Below are positions 9,840 through 21,671 of a stretch of DNA of 64,000 nucleotides, piece by piece. A program made the translations under genes and the position numbers. The notes beneath the pieces were generated by a model. The model was not told where the DNA came from, did no database searches, and worked only from the letters and a program-made list of their open reading frames with translations. Source of the DNA: Solicoccozyma terricola (Eukaryota; Basidiomycota; Tremellomycetes; Filobasidiales; Piskurozymaceae); assembly GCA_001600875.1 (NCBI GenBank), contig BCLD01000007.1, positions 561,290-625,289 on the forward strand, given 5' to 3'. Position 1 is the first letter of the stretch. Each line of letters starts with the position of its first letter.

Positions 9840-12800
9840 ATGGTTCACATCTCATTGGATGCGATGGCATCTTATGCCAGAAGAACAACGGGCGATGTTC
9901 CACCACCCCTTGTTGTGAGTCTGTCTTTGCTTGTCGAACCATAGTGAAACCGAGTTACCAACAGTATTACAAATACACAGGGAGCATCGGTCACATTCTA
10001 TGAACCGCCTGGTACACCCTCTCAACCTTCTAGACCCTCCATCATCGTCTTTGGAGGTCGACGCGTGACCCTTCGACGAGTCGTGTCTACCATGTACATC
10101 CTTGATCTTATGACACTGGTCTGGGAACGAGTGAGTGGTGGTCTTGATGATAATGACGCGGAAAGAGTGGATGGTCAGGAGAAGAGAGTAGAAGAATGGC
10201 CGGCACCGAGGTATTTCCATACTGCCGATATTTGTGAGTCAGGTGAAGGCGGCGACCGTTTGACAGGATTGAGCCTGATCTTCGGGTGTCTCACATATTT
10301 CTTAGGGCAAGACAAATTAATAGTCTTCGGTGGAATGGGCTATCAATCAATTGACCAAAATTCGGCGCCTAACTCGGGAGCGTCTAACGATTCACCCACT
10401 TCTCAATCACTCGAAACTCCTCGTGTATTATCCGACATACACATCTTTGATTGCATTGCTCGTCGATGGATGCATTCAACTCAGGAGGTCAATCGAAATC
10501 CATCGACCTCGTCAACTGGTGGAGTAGTGCCTGATAGTGGGGTCATGATGACGGAGGGAGAAGAGACGGAGGGTGAAGATCAAAACTTGGTTTTCGTGCC
10601 GACGGCTAGGTACGCACATCTAAGTGCCGTCAGCAGGGATTGTTTGATCATCATCGGTGGCCAAAATCTAGACGACGAGTGAGTCTGGCTTGAATGCCGC
10701 GCCAGTCGACACAGCCATTCTCAACAGGAATTGTTTTCATTTCTAGATATGTTACCGACACGTCAGCGTTCGATCTTGTGAAACAACGCTGGACAGGTCA
10801 CAAGGTCGTGCCGGACGAACATCGAGGTTCATATCGTTCTCTCTCCGTGTCATCTCGTCATCGAGTCACCAATCCAGCTGTTTCTCTGGCTGCACAAACG
10901 TCAGCTGTATCGACCGACCCATCTCAAGAGGATACTCTCATTCGACTCCCATACACCATGCTAGAGGAGGGAGGTGGCGGCGATATCTACACGTTTTCGA
11001 ATTCCAACTTCACCGATGTGAAGCGGGAGCTGCAGGTGATCTCACCAAATGCAAATGGTAACCCTGCGGAGATGACAGTGACGGATCTGACAGCTTTGAT
11101 GAAGGGTGCACCTACTTTACCACCGGGTCTGAGATTCCCGTTTGGAGCGATATTAGGACATCATCTCATTATCGCCGGTACATATCTCTCGTCATCGGTC
11201 CAACAGTTCTCAACGTGGGCATTGGACTTGTGGACATGGGAATGGACAAAGATTGACGCAATCGCGATGATTGAAGGTAGTTGGAACAAGGCGGTCTTGT
11301 GGGAAGATGAAGCCAAGCTGGTCATCTTCGGGAGTATGGACGGGGACCTGAATGATGATTGTAAGTATGCGCTTGAAACCAGACTGCCCCTGAACACCAC
11401 GCCCACTGAATGTGTTTACGCGCTGCAGACGAACATCGCTGTGTCAATTTCGACCATGTTGCTCTGACCGAGCTCGAAATTTATGGCCTCTATCAACCTC
11501 CGCTTCCTTCGTCTACCAAGGCAGAGTACCAACCTCTAGCTCTCCAACTCCTCCACTCCTCCGTCAATACCGATTTCGAGATCGTTTGCGAGGATGGTCG
11601 AAGCGTCAGGTGCTCGAGAACGATTCTTCTTCAACGCTGGCCCTGGTTCAAGTTGCAATTTGAGCGCGCGCAGGCTGAGGCGGCCGACCGTCTGGACGAG
11701 GCAGTGCGCGGTTCTGGGAGAACGGAACTTCCCATCACCTTGTCGTCAACACGTCTCACTCCCAAGCAGCTACACCTGTCGGAGCCATACCCGGTCGTAC
11801 TCGCCTTCCTTGAATACCTCTACTCCGAGTCGCTTCTGACGACCCTGCAGCATCGGCCTCCCATCCTTTCTGCATTGATGATGATTTCCAGGCAGTATCA
11901 TATTCCAGCCCTCCGTCGTCTCGTAGCACACGCCATGCATGAACGACTGAACGAGGTGACGGCTTTGGGCGTATATGAGATTGCCACACTCTGTGAAGAA
12001 AAATGTCTCCAGGTCAGAGCATTGAAGATCGTCCTTGTGAGTTCAGAATTACAGTCTTCGGTTGAAATTGTCCTGAATATGAAATTCCAACCAGCGAATC
12101 CAAAAGCGGGCGCAGCAAGTTAAATCCAATAACCCTGACGCCTCGGGAAGCGCCATACCAGCATCAGGATCAAAGGTTGGCAATTTGCATGCCCCTGAAG
12201 GCGCTCAAACTTCTGAGTCATTGCAGACATCGACCAATACACCAGCAGCCAGCGATGCTCAAAGTACCAACCTTCCAGGCACACAGCAACAATCCCTTCA
12301 GACGAACGGTTTAGGTACCACAACGGGAAGGCTGCTCACATCTGTTAATTTGCTAAAACCGCCAAAGAGTATCCGAACGTCGGAACTCTTCTCACGCGAC
12401 TATGTGGTGCACATGGCTCCGGCTCCTACCCCAGCGGTTCCAGCAGCGCCGACACCAGTCAACGACCTCCCGCTTGGAATCAGCATGGCGCACTCGGGAC
12501 TATTCAAAACTCCACGCTACGCTCCTGTTCCACAGAGCACATCGCCTCCAGGATTGACCCGGGCAGTGCCATTGCAAGAAATGAGTACGGCACAAGTGGA
12601 TTTGAACAGACTTGCAGGGGGCGACGGATCTGAAGACGTCGTAATCGAGTACTCACGCCCGCCGGGTGCTAGCTTGATGCGAAGCGCTAGCTTGACTTCG
12701 GTCCATCATTTTTCGACTAGCGATCGAGTCGCGAAACCTTATCGCGCTTCCCGTCAAGGACCAAGATCAGCAGTCAGCGGTCCGTCTGCCGGCACCGGTC

Positions 12801-13669
12801 CACGAATGCGCACCAGCAGGGAGAACATAGTGGATCACAGCCCTCTGTCGTCCGAGCAGAGTGACGCCTTTACAACGTTATCAGCTGGCCCTGTAGACCT
12901 GCGAACGCCTGCGGACTCGCCTGGGTCTGGCTGGCCGTTAGAGCCCTTCCGTGGCGGCGGCCATAGCTCTCGCAAGGTTCCCATGACGCCTTCCATGGAT
13001 GCAATCCATGAGCAATCTAGACATCAACGAGGAGCAAGTGAGTCTTCCTGGTCTAGTACAGGATTGGCATATCTATCAGAAAAGTCAACACCCCCTCGCG
13101 TTGAAAAGCGCTCACTGGGCAGCTCTGCAACGGACATACATTCGACCATGCGGCCTGTGTCTGAGCGTAGCAAGATGCGGCGACCACCTACCATCGACAC
13201 GCAAATCGCTCGAGCGGATTTCGGGGCCAAAATGAGTTTGTTGGTGCACCCACGCTCGCCGTACTCAGATGCTTCGACCCAGACCAATATCGAAGCGACA
13301 ACGATAGACCGTGGTGTTACGGAGCCAAGAATAGGTCGTCACCTGGCAACCCCTTGGAAAGCTTCCGACGGCGGTCCAGCCGTTGGGGACAAGCAACTTG
13401 TGCAACAAGAGCCATCAATTCCGGCGGAATCGGTCTCTAGAACATCGGGTTACGAGTGAGTCTGATTACGAGGTAGATCGCCCGAGGCCATCGACTTACA
13501 GGTCACCCACAGATTCGGCAAGGAACCAAGCCAACGCAGACGACTCTTGTCCGAGCCTGACAAGTCCAGCAAGTCTTTGAAGGAAAAGTTGCGACATGAA
13601 AAGAGTGGAAAGGGATTTGGTCGAATCGCACGAGCTATGACTGCTAGCGCGAGAGATATTCATATTTAA
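9840..13669 (+). CDS. Kelch-repeat and BTB domain protein (Ral2/LZTR1-like layout)
   Basis: Exons 9840-9914, 9981-10233, 10306-10678, 10747-11360, 11429-12036, 12095-13455 and 13513-13669; 1146 residues. The N-terminal ~440 residues carry Kelch-type blades (IIVFGGRR..MYILDLMTLVWERV; KLIVFGGMGY; CLIIIGGQN; LWTWEWTKI). A BTB/POZ plus BACK-like region follows at ~485-645 (FEIVCEDGRSVRCSRTILL, FLEYLYSE). The C-terminal ~480 residues are Ser/Pro-rich and probably disordered, ending in a basic segment. Kelch-then-BTB order is that of S. pombe Ral2 and animal LZTR1, proteins that act around Ras; that link is inference from layout only. The last intron has two in-phase acceptors; 13513 gives the longer basic tail, 13502 a shorter end at about 13580. 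The 3' end converges with the next gene across about 150 bases. Confidence 0.8.
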
Positions 13670-13822
13670 GCCGGTTCATAGAAAGTCTCATGGTCACCGG
13701 GCCGGCGATGTGATCAGGAAAGCGGCAAGGGTGGAAGGAACTCCACGACTGATATTCCATTGTACAACGAAGTCCATAATAGTGTTACAACACAATCATG
13801 ACATATAATGACGGACATACAA

Positions 13823-15503
13823 TCAGGAATCACGAGGAAAGACGAGTACGCTCGCGATACCGCCTTTGTCCGATTCCTCAAGAACCAGTCCATCCAGGGC
13901 TAGGAGTTCTACGAGCGAGGCGAGTCAGGTTCAATGGATGTATGCATTCCACACCTCAACTCACTGCTCGGGGCTATGCCAACCACATCAATAAGATTCC
14001 CTTCACCTGTCCGATCGAGAGACATGGTCGATGATTGTTGAGCGTCTGTGTCATGTTCGCCTCGCAATGTTACGGGTAAATTGACAGCAATGTCGTGCAT
14101 TGAATGTGTGAACGTAAGCATTTCGTCCGGGGCCGAAGCCTTGATGGTCCATGGACATCGAGCGTGTCTCTGGAAAAGCGCAGAAGCAGGCTGTATTCGA
14201 GGTGAGTGCCATTAGATCGGCGACATTGCCTTTGACACCTCGCACTTACTATGTTGGAATGTATCATGATCTTCTTGACAAGTCCACCTCCCTCGTCATC
14301 AATTAAGAAATCCAATCCATGTTGAAAGTAGTTCCACCAACCTGTCGATTCCCGATGTCAAAAACTCCACAACGCCGCTCGTCTTTCCACGGACTCACAA
14401 CCATTCCCTCTAGACTCATCCCAGTCCCCAACCTGTGCTCCAACACCTCCAGCCCACACGTCTGAAATCCGATTGTCTTCCTTCCAATGCTTTCGCAGTG
14501 GCGGTCCGAGATCACAAAGCAGGTCTTGAGCGTTTGTCTCGTTGAGTCGAATGGCGAGGGTTGAAGGGAGCTCGGAAGGTGGGACGTGAAAATGGATGGT
14601 GATGCCTTGGCCAGGCTGTGTAGAGTTCGATCAGCACTATCTTCGAGATTATAATGCTCCGTTAAAACAACACCTCACCTGAATTTCACACAACTTCACC
14701 GTCCCATCCATCACTTCAGTGGGTTCCAAATCGACCTCCGTCCTCCAGTCCAAATTCATTCTGTGCCTATCTCCATCTTTCCCACCCTCCTTGCTTGATT
14801 GAAAAATCACGACCGATGCCACCTCCGATTCTCGGTAGTTATCCTGCGATAAGCCCCTATCATTCTTGACAAAGGTGAATCCGACACCTGGATAGATCAT
14901 ATCATCATCCACCTCGTCTTCCTCACCACGATGGAAAGTCGGACCAAACACCCTCGCTACCTTGCCTCGAGTTAGAGTTTTCCCCTCGACCTTTGCATTT
15001 GGAGGCGAGGGGTCAGAGGTAGGGGGAGACGCAAGGGGATTGGATTTGTAGGTGAGAGTAATACCACCAGCCTTGGAGCAGGCAGCTGGGAGGTCGGAGA
15101 TTGTGATTGTCTGGAGAAGCTGGGAATTTGGTGGGGAGGTGCATGGGAACGAAAGGATGAGGTAGGGGAGGCGAATGATTACAGGCGAGGTGCTTGGTGA
15201 CTACAAAAAAAAAAAATCGAAGTCAACGGTACTGGCATGTAGTGACACAAGTTGGGAATCTCACATCCATGTCCCATTGTAGTTCAAGCTTTGGGAAGCT
15301 GGCCTTGTTCGTTCGTAGAAGGTCGAGGACGTGCCAGAGCGAGTCACCTGGACGGATGTGAATAGCGGGAGTCAGCACGCGGACCATCGGATGGACCCAG
15401 ACAACAAGCGTGATAGTTCCGAGCACTCACCGAGCATGAACATACCCAGACTCCGTCCTGGAACAAGAGATAGTGACACCGCCTCACGCGAGATCTGAGG
15501 CAT
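13823..15503 (-). CDS. UPF0183/PHAF1-family protein
   Basis: Seven exons: 15503-15431, 15347-15265, 15200-14679, 14615-14399, 14341-14250, 14190-13965, 13908-13823; 432 residues. The family signature is clear: VPGRSLGMFMLG and SLWHVLDLL near the N-terminus, DLGPPLRKHWKEDNR in the middle, then NYFQHGLDFLID, VKKIMIHSN and ALFQRHARCPW in order. In animals the family member PHAF1 (C16orf70/MYTHO) works in autophagy at the phagophore membrane; a related trafficking or autophagy role here is inferred. Length fits the family (about 400-430). The pieces lie in different frames and only become one protein after splicing at consensus sites. Confidence 0.85.
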
Positions 15504-15815
15504 GGTGTCGATTGAGGCAAGAAGCTGAGCGCGGTAAGTGGGTGATCTCAGGCTATGAGAGAAATGAGATGGATTCCCAACAAGACAGCGAGTCACATAA
15601 GAACCGCTGCGAGGTACCGGACTGCAAGATACCCTTGCTGTATTTATCGTTGGTGGAAGTTGATGCTGACGACGGTGAGACCGAAGTTGAGTGATGGGAC
15701 TTGCCACGCGAGCCAGCTTCGGCCATCACATCCCGCAAGTCCATGTCCATATCTCTACATCCCAAAAAGTGTGGTCCCTAACGAAAAGACAAACCCGTAC
15801 ATGAAAACACACCAA
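15504..15815. other. Short intergenic region between two minus-strand genes
   Basis: It contains the upstream region of the UPF0183 gene and the 3' flank of the BTB gene. No additional gene or motif is supported. Confidence 0.5.
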
Positions 15816-18800
15816 TCACAACACACCCATCACAACAGTCGCTCTCAGACTCCTCAAATCCTTCCTTGCCCGCACTTCCTCACTGGCCGGGTATATATCC
15901 GAGACCCATCCAAGAATGCCGCCATCGAGCCGCTCGGAAAGAGACGGCAACCCTTCACCAGATGCAAGGTATTCCTGGGACCGCAATGAAGATGACTTCC
16001 ATCCCCATGATTGGGAGACGGAGAAGTTGTCTGGACCAGAGGAGAAGCGAGTTAGGGCGGTTCCCAATGCGGAAGCGCAGCTGATTGAGAAGTAGACCTG
16101 GGAACGGTTGAAGGTGTTCAGTAATTTACTTCCTTCCATATACTGCAGCCCGGGACTCACCCTCGAAACATTCCTCGGGTCTCTGTATGGCGACTGTGGA
16201 GATTCACTCTGTCGCCTCCCACCTATGACCGTCTCCAACCTCGCGTGACCATCATCTCCATCACCTGGACTGGTCGAAGCTGGCGGAGATCCCACAGGTG
16301 TGAAGCTCAGCGTCCTATGCATTGCGAGATCATCGTTCCCTAATCGACTAGAAAGAGTGGATACGATTGGGGAGGATGCGTTCCAATCGGAGGAGGCGAC
16401 GGTCGGCCGTGGAATTGGTACAGATGGTGATGGTAGTGGTTCGAGCATTGATTGCCGGTGGAGGTAGATACCAAGCTGGACACCTTTGTCTTTCTTCTTG
16501 ATTGTTTGGACATAGATGTTAAAGTATGAGCCTGCATCAATTCCATCAGCCTGTGCATTTGCCTTCGTTAAGACAGTCCCAGACTTACCAGCATAAAATT
16601 GCGTCGCAGAATACGCTCTCTGTTTCTCTCCCAGGCCTGCAACACCCCAGAACTCGACCGCGAACCTGAATGGCTCATGACTGGACCACGTCGTAGCCTC
16701 TTTCACTTCATCCGCATATCCGTCCCTCCACATGCTTTCAATCTCTCGGCCGGTTTTCAGTTTTGGTCCGATACCGAAGAAGTGCTTCTCACTCAGTGGA
16801 AGTCGTTCCTTGTCCGTTCCAGTGTCAGTCGATAGGAGGCCGATGTTCCCCAACTGGGGTCCGAGATCTGGTAAAGCCTGAGAAGGCGAGTATCCAAGTG
16901 TAGGTGAAATAGCATCTCCGATACGTAGGGTACTATCTGTAGGTACGGGCCAAAACAATTTATCCAAAGGCGATGAGGTCTCCCCAGGAGCACTTTGGAA
17001 GAGGGAAGTGGGGATCGCAGGAGACGGTGAAGGCGTTCCTCTACCGGATGACCGGTTGCGAGATCCAAGCAGATACTTTGCGCCTGTTCTTCTAGGTGAC
17101 ATTGCTCGTTCCGTGACCTCCTTGATCTCCGTTACGATTTCGCTGGTTGAAAACGCTAATCCCGCTGTCCGGGAGGGGCGAAATTCGGTTGAAGGTGTTG
17201 GTGTACCCGCTCGTTTCTGCCCAATCTGGGTAACAGGTTTCGACTCTGGCATGGTGCCGTCTGCTCGGTAGCTGCTGATCCTAGACTGCAGGTCAGACGC
17301 TGCCCAAAGAGCGGATTGGAGCACGTTTAGAGGGACATAAGGAAGTCCGGTGTGAGGATTGATGTCGCTCGACATGGATGAAAGTTCGGCGAAGGACTGT
17401 GAGGGGTGAAGGGCTGAGAGTCAGATTCGGTAGCAGGTGGTGGTCACAACTGCCGGCGCACCATGTGACTGTAGTAAATTCCACTCTTGAAGATCTCCTG
17501 CAGTTCTGCCTCCTCGTCTTCCTCCTCCTCATCCCATTCCTCCTGACTCCCATCGTCGCTTTCCTCCTTGAGACCCAGATCCCCCGTCACCGCATCCACT
17601 CTGTCCATCGCTCTACCGAGCCTTCTCAACTCAACGACACGTTTAGCGAATCGATATCTCTCCATCTCATTCTTGACGAAAAGAGCGTCTGATGAGACGA
17701 CGGCTCGGATCCAATGCGCCGGCAGGCCCCCATGAGACCAGATGCAGAGTGTGTACGGCGAGTGGAGATCCCAGCGTGAGCTGTCGGAAGAGTTTGGACG
17801 CGTTGATGAGAGTGTCGACGTCTCTTCCGGAGAAGGATGCCATGAAACCGATTTCGACCTCCTCGAACGTGGCGTGATATAGTGCTGCTTTGAAGTCGTA
17901 TCGTCGAGTGTCAACGATGCAAGACCACCAGTCATTGCTCGACTTCTCCCAGCGCCAGGCCGCACAGATGGACTGTCAGCATGTTGAATGCCAGCCATCG
18001 CCTCTTCGACTTCTAGGATGTCCACTGCCCATCTTGCCAACCAGCAAGCGCAAGCTTCACCGATCTTATCTCCTGCAAAGCCATAAAAGTACTGTCTAGC
18101 ACCCAGATCGAAAGATGGAGAATCTTCATTCCCACTACTCTGATCCGCAGGCTCCGACTTGGTGTTTAGGCGACCTGGAGAGTGCGCTGCGGTGTTGGAA
18201 GTAACACTACACTTCTGACCCTCCTCGTCCTGTCCTTCGTGCTTGACCGCCATCGATACGTCCTCGTGAACACTTCGTTTCCGCGCTCTTGGTGACACAT
18301 GGACCCTCAAATCCTCTTTCACCTGTCGACCAACACCTTCCAACCCTCTTCCGGGCTGTTCATCCTCTCCCTCCATCTCCTCCGCACCGATCCCACTTCC
18401 AATAGCAAACTCTAGATACCTCTTGACGCTCCATGGTCCCACGGACGCGAGAATCAATCCAAGTGTCTCTTTAACGATATCATTCTGACCGAGATAGATG
18501 GCCGTAGCGAGCAGAGACAATAGGAGTCTTGGAGTCGTAGGCTGGGTCTGTGGTGGGAGAGAGGAGGAAGTGGCAGGGTTTGGCGAATGTGGGAAGGACG
18601 GAGTGAGTGGGTGGGAAGAGGTCGGGAGGATCGAGGGTGAGACGTGAAGAGTTGGGTAGGTGGAATATAGACGTGAAATGCAGATTCTGGAAATCGAAAG
18701 GAGACATCAGTGCTGGGGTGCGATGGCAAAACCTCACTCCCAAACTCACTCGAATGCCGCTCTCGTGATATTATCGTCGTCGAATACCAACTGCATCTCT

Positions 18801-19338
18801 TCGTCTTCCTTTCTCGCACCACCTTCGAATCCAGACCCAGTATATGAACCATCCAATCGAGATTGATAGGGTACATCTCGACGGATGTTGGAATGTAAAT
18901 GAGTTGATGTTGATTCAGAAAATCCACCTAGGAAGAGTGAATGGAAGAAACCTTTTTTTGTATGGATAAAGTAATTGTCAGCATTTCGATGCAAGACCAT
19001 ACCGGGTTTCCGGTCATTCACTGACCTGCTTGGACCAAAACCGCACGATGTAAATGATATACCATGCCCCATCTGTGGATTCTGAGATGGACGTCTGCGC
19101 ATGTGCCATTGAGGAACGATTGGTAGATGTGTTCGAGAAGACCATTCCGTTGTAGAGTAGTATTGTGGGGAGACAACAAGGACTGCGTCATCGGCGGGAA
19201 ATTCGCCTTCATCGCTGAGCCTTTGAGGATCGATGGTGGTGTGGAACTTGCATTGCCGGATCCTGACACCGAGGTGGTACTGGGACTGGAAGTAGCCACG
19301 ACCGAAGCTAACGACATGTGTCGACTTGAGAAAGCCAT
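15816..19338 (-). CDS. BTB/POZ domain protein
   Basis: Exons 19338-19026, 18951-18750, 18686-17462, 17396-16589, 16531-16161 and 16097-15816; 1066 residues. After ~65 Ser/Thr-rich residues comes a BTB fold (LLEHIYQSFLNGTCADVHLR, YHLHRAVLVQAG, then FEICISRLYSTYP after an inserted loop, and a BACK-like helix region around YLGQNDIVKETLGLIL). The middle is acidic and disordered. The C-terminal half has two ordered blocks, FRFAVEFWGVAGLGEKQ..SYFNIYVQTI and VYFSISCASALGTALTRF. BTB proteins commonly act as Cul3 adaptors or scaffolds, but no specific partner can be named. The first donor is GTCAGT, weaker than the rest. Two introns (16588-16532, 16160-16098) are multiples of three and stop-free. The upstream GTG-initiated extension was not used. 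Confidence 0.8.
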
Positions 19339-19931
19339 GTTGAACGTCACCGATAAGAGTGGCGAGTTCCTATCGAGGGAGATGTGTGGAGGTTGAAGGG
19401 ATGGACATGAAGAGCGGCTGAGGGTGGAGGGTACGAATGGAGTGCTATGGTGCTATGGATGGTGAGACGATGGTGACCTCTCTAGATTGGGCAGCGGATG
19501 ACCTTGTGGATCGACACGGCTGTGCACCGCATGTGGCAACCAACAACGCGTAAAATCGCTTCAACGGGCTCGATCCGAGGTATGGATGGATGGAATCGTA
19601 TACTCGAATACAAACAATCTGCTCAGCGGCAGACAGGATCAGACTCAGGCTACCGTGTGTACAGCCTGGACTTCCCGAAAACTCTTCTCTCTCTCTCTCT
19701 CTCCCCCCTTCGATCTCTCGTGTGTGCGTTCGTTCGTCGTCAATTGAGGGACCATCGTGTGCATTGCAATTTACTCGTAAAAAGATCCTTTGAGTCGAGA
19801 CCATTCGTTACTTGCTGCCTTGTTTGGGTGTTTGTCCGTTCGATTGTGAAAAACCCCAGCGTCATCGTGTATGCTGGTTGGTGTTTGCCCCGACCTCCTT
19901 TCGTCCCACCTTCTTTCTACCCTAACCTCCT
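19339..19931. other. Intergenic region with CT repeat
   Basis: It is the promoter and leader of the BTB gene (minus strand). It contains a (CT)n run at about 19684-19703, which reads (GA)n on the transcribed-gene strand. No gene is supported. Confidence 0.5.
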
Positions 19932-21671
19932 TCACCCTCGAAGCCTTCCCATATCGCTGACAGGCTCTCCATCACCAAAGTCAACATAATTCGCCCACCA
20001 CTCGTCTTCTATCTTTCTTCCCATCATCATCGATTCATCCATCTGCATCTGCCCACCAAAATTGATGAGTCCATTCTTGCCACCCTCGTTGTCTTCCATG
20101 ACCAGTTTACCGAGCGTGACGTTTGTCGTCGTCGTCGTCGTCGCAATCGCTTCTCCACACCCACTGCCCAGTGCCAAAATCCCCAACAACCCATTCCCAT
20201 CCGGCGTCATAGCAGGACTGAATCCGATATTCAACTCATCATCAAACAGTCCTCCGCCACCACCTCCTCCTCCTCCTCCCTGCCTGAATCCACTTTTACT
20301 CGAATTCGCCACAATTTCATTGTTCTGCACTACCATTGATGGACAAACGACGCTGACTCCACTAAGCGACGCCGCCGATGATCCACTCATTCCGATCAAT
20401 TCACCTTCTGAAGACGTCGAATTCCCTTGTAGAGCTGCATTGATTCGTGCAGGTGTTTCATGAATGGGAGTGGTGAGAGGAGTATAATGCGGGTCTGGAG
20501 GAGGTATTACTCGTTGACGAGAAGGTGGGGGTGGTTGTAATTTGAACGATGGTTTGCGATAGAATTTAGGTGGTAATAGTTCCCATGATTTCGCTGGAGA
20601 CGAGGATTCAATAGTCGGCGGTTGAGGTGTCGGTATCCCCTGCTCCTCCTGCTGCTGTTGAATCGTTTTCTCGAGATCGGATTTGGAATGTACGTCGGTG
20701 GTAGCAGCTGACCAAGCTGGTGGTAGGTTGATGAACGTTGGACGATTCGGCATACTCGACTTGACGGGGTCAGCTACCGATTCAGATATCGTATCATCCA
20801 CTACTTGCCACACATCTACCGTTCTCGTTATCCGTGAGATGTTCGGCTCGACGAATGATAAGGACATGTCATTCGCTCCACCTGAGATACGACGACGTTC
20901 CAATAATGAACCTTGTTGTTGTTGTTGTCGTCGTCGTCGACGTGATGAGGTCGATTCATCTTCAAGCGTACGAGCTCGTTTACGCGGTGCATCCGTCACT
21001 TCACTCGGAGAAGGAGCATTGAACGAGTTATCCGCAGCAACATCAAACCCTAACCCTCCTATCGGCCTTTCAATCATCGATTTCCTCTTCCTCCTTCTCT
21101 CCAACAAACTACTCTGAACTCCATATTCTGAAGTTTTCAATTCGAATCCATGATCGACTCCACCTATATATTTCCCATGTCCAACTAGAAACCAAGCTCG
21201 ACGATGTTCTGCGTCACGTTGTTCTAGGAGTTCTAAGTTGGAATATGGGCGTTCAGGATGTCCAACTACTGGTTCATCGGTTGATTGTTGTTGAAGAACT
21301 CGCTCGGTGACTGTGATGGTTGTACGTGTTGGAGACGTAGGTGTTGTAATGATAGAACCACTTGAACCATCCAAAGGAGCTTCTGAAACATCACCGTTCG
21401 AATTAGACCTAGACGTTGAAGCTGAAGCTGAAGCTGAAGCTGAAGCTGAAGCAAAAGCTTGGCCTTTGTTCGATGTGGTTACATCGATTGGTTTCCTTTG
21501 ACTGAGACTGAGCGAAGTCGCGGAACGTATCAATGAAGATAGATGTCGAGCTAATGATGAATGGTAGCTCGTGACGGGTAGTAGGGGAGTATTGGATGGT
21601 GGTGGTGAGTGGTGAGTTGGAGGTGAGATGGGCCAACCGAGCGAAGAATGACCATCTCTTGTGGTCGACAT
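19932..21671 (-). CDS. Intronless disordered protein of unknown function
   Basis: One uninterrupted frame gives 579 residues from an ATG in a good context at 21671; the frame remains open further upstream, but no ATG is there. The protein is low-complexity: an Ala-Ser alternation from a GAAGCT repeat, Arg and Gln runs from codon repeats (20913-20945), and a 10-residue Gly run near the C-terminus. More ordered-looking parts are around AWFLVGHGKYIGGVDHGFEL, a basic ERRRKRK segment resembling a nuclear signal, and a conserved-looking SWELLPPKFYRKPSFKL. The end is acidic with aromatic residues (DEWWANYVDFGDGE), like some activation domains (inference). No family recognised. Its lack of introns contrasts with every other confident gene here. 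Confidence 0.6.
   Translation of the reverse strand: MSTTRDGHSSLGWPISPPTHHSPPPSNTPLLPVTSYHSSLARHLSSLIRSATSLSLSQRKPIDVTTSNKGQAFASASASASASASTSRSNSNGDVSEAPLDGSSGSIITTPTSPTRTTITVTERVLQQQSTDEPVVGHPERPYSNLELLEQRDAEHRRAWFLVGHGKYIGGVDHGFELKTSEYGVQSSLLERRRKRKSMIERPIGGLGFDVAADNSFNAPSPSEVTDAPRKRARTLEDESTSSRRRRRQQQQQGSLLERRRISGGANDMSLSFVEPNISRITRTVDVWQVVDDTISESVADPVKSSMPNRPTFINLPPAWSAATTDVHSKSDLEKTIQQQQEEQGIPTPQPPTIESSSPAKSWELLPPKFYRKPSFKLQPPPPSRQRVIPPPDPHYTPLTTPIHETPARINAALQGNSTSSEGELIGMSGSSAASLSGVSVVCPSMVVQNNEIVANSSKSGFRQGGGGGGGGGGLFDDELNIGFSPAMTPDGNGLLGILALGSGCGEAIATTTTTTNVTLGKLVMEDNEGGKNGLINFGGQMQMDESMMMGRKIEDEWWANYVDFGDGEPVSDMGRLRG
21418..21452. repeat. GAAGCT hexanucleotide repeat (about 6 copies)
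   Basis: Tandem GAAGCT units inside the minus-strand gene encode an Ala-Ser alternation. All other frames are also open through it, which creates misleading short open frames on both strands. Confidence 0.9.

Noticed and set aside
21307..21501. Plus-strand frame with Glu-Ala repeats resembling dipeptidyl-peptidase sites of a pheromone precursor
   Set aside because: The Glu-Ala run is just the GAAGCT repeat of the minus-strand gene read in another frame. There is no signal peptide and no repeated mature peptide.
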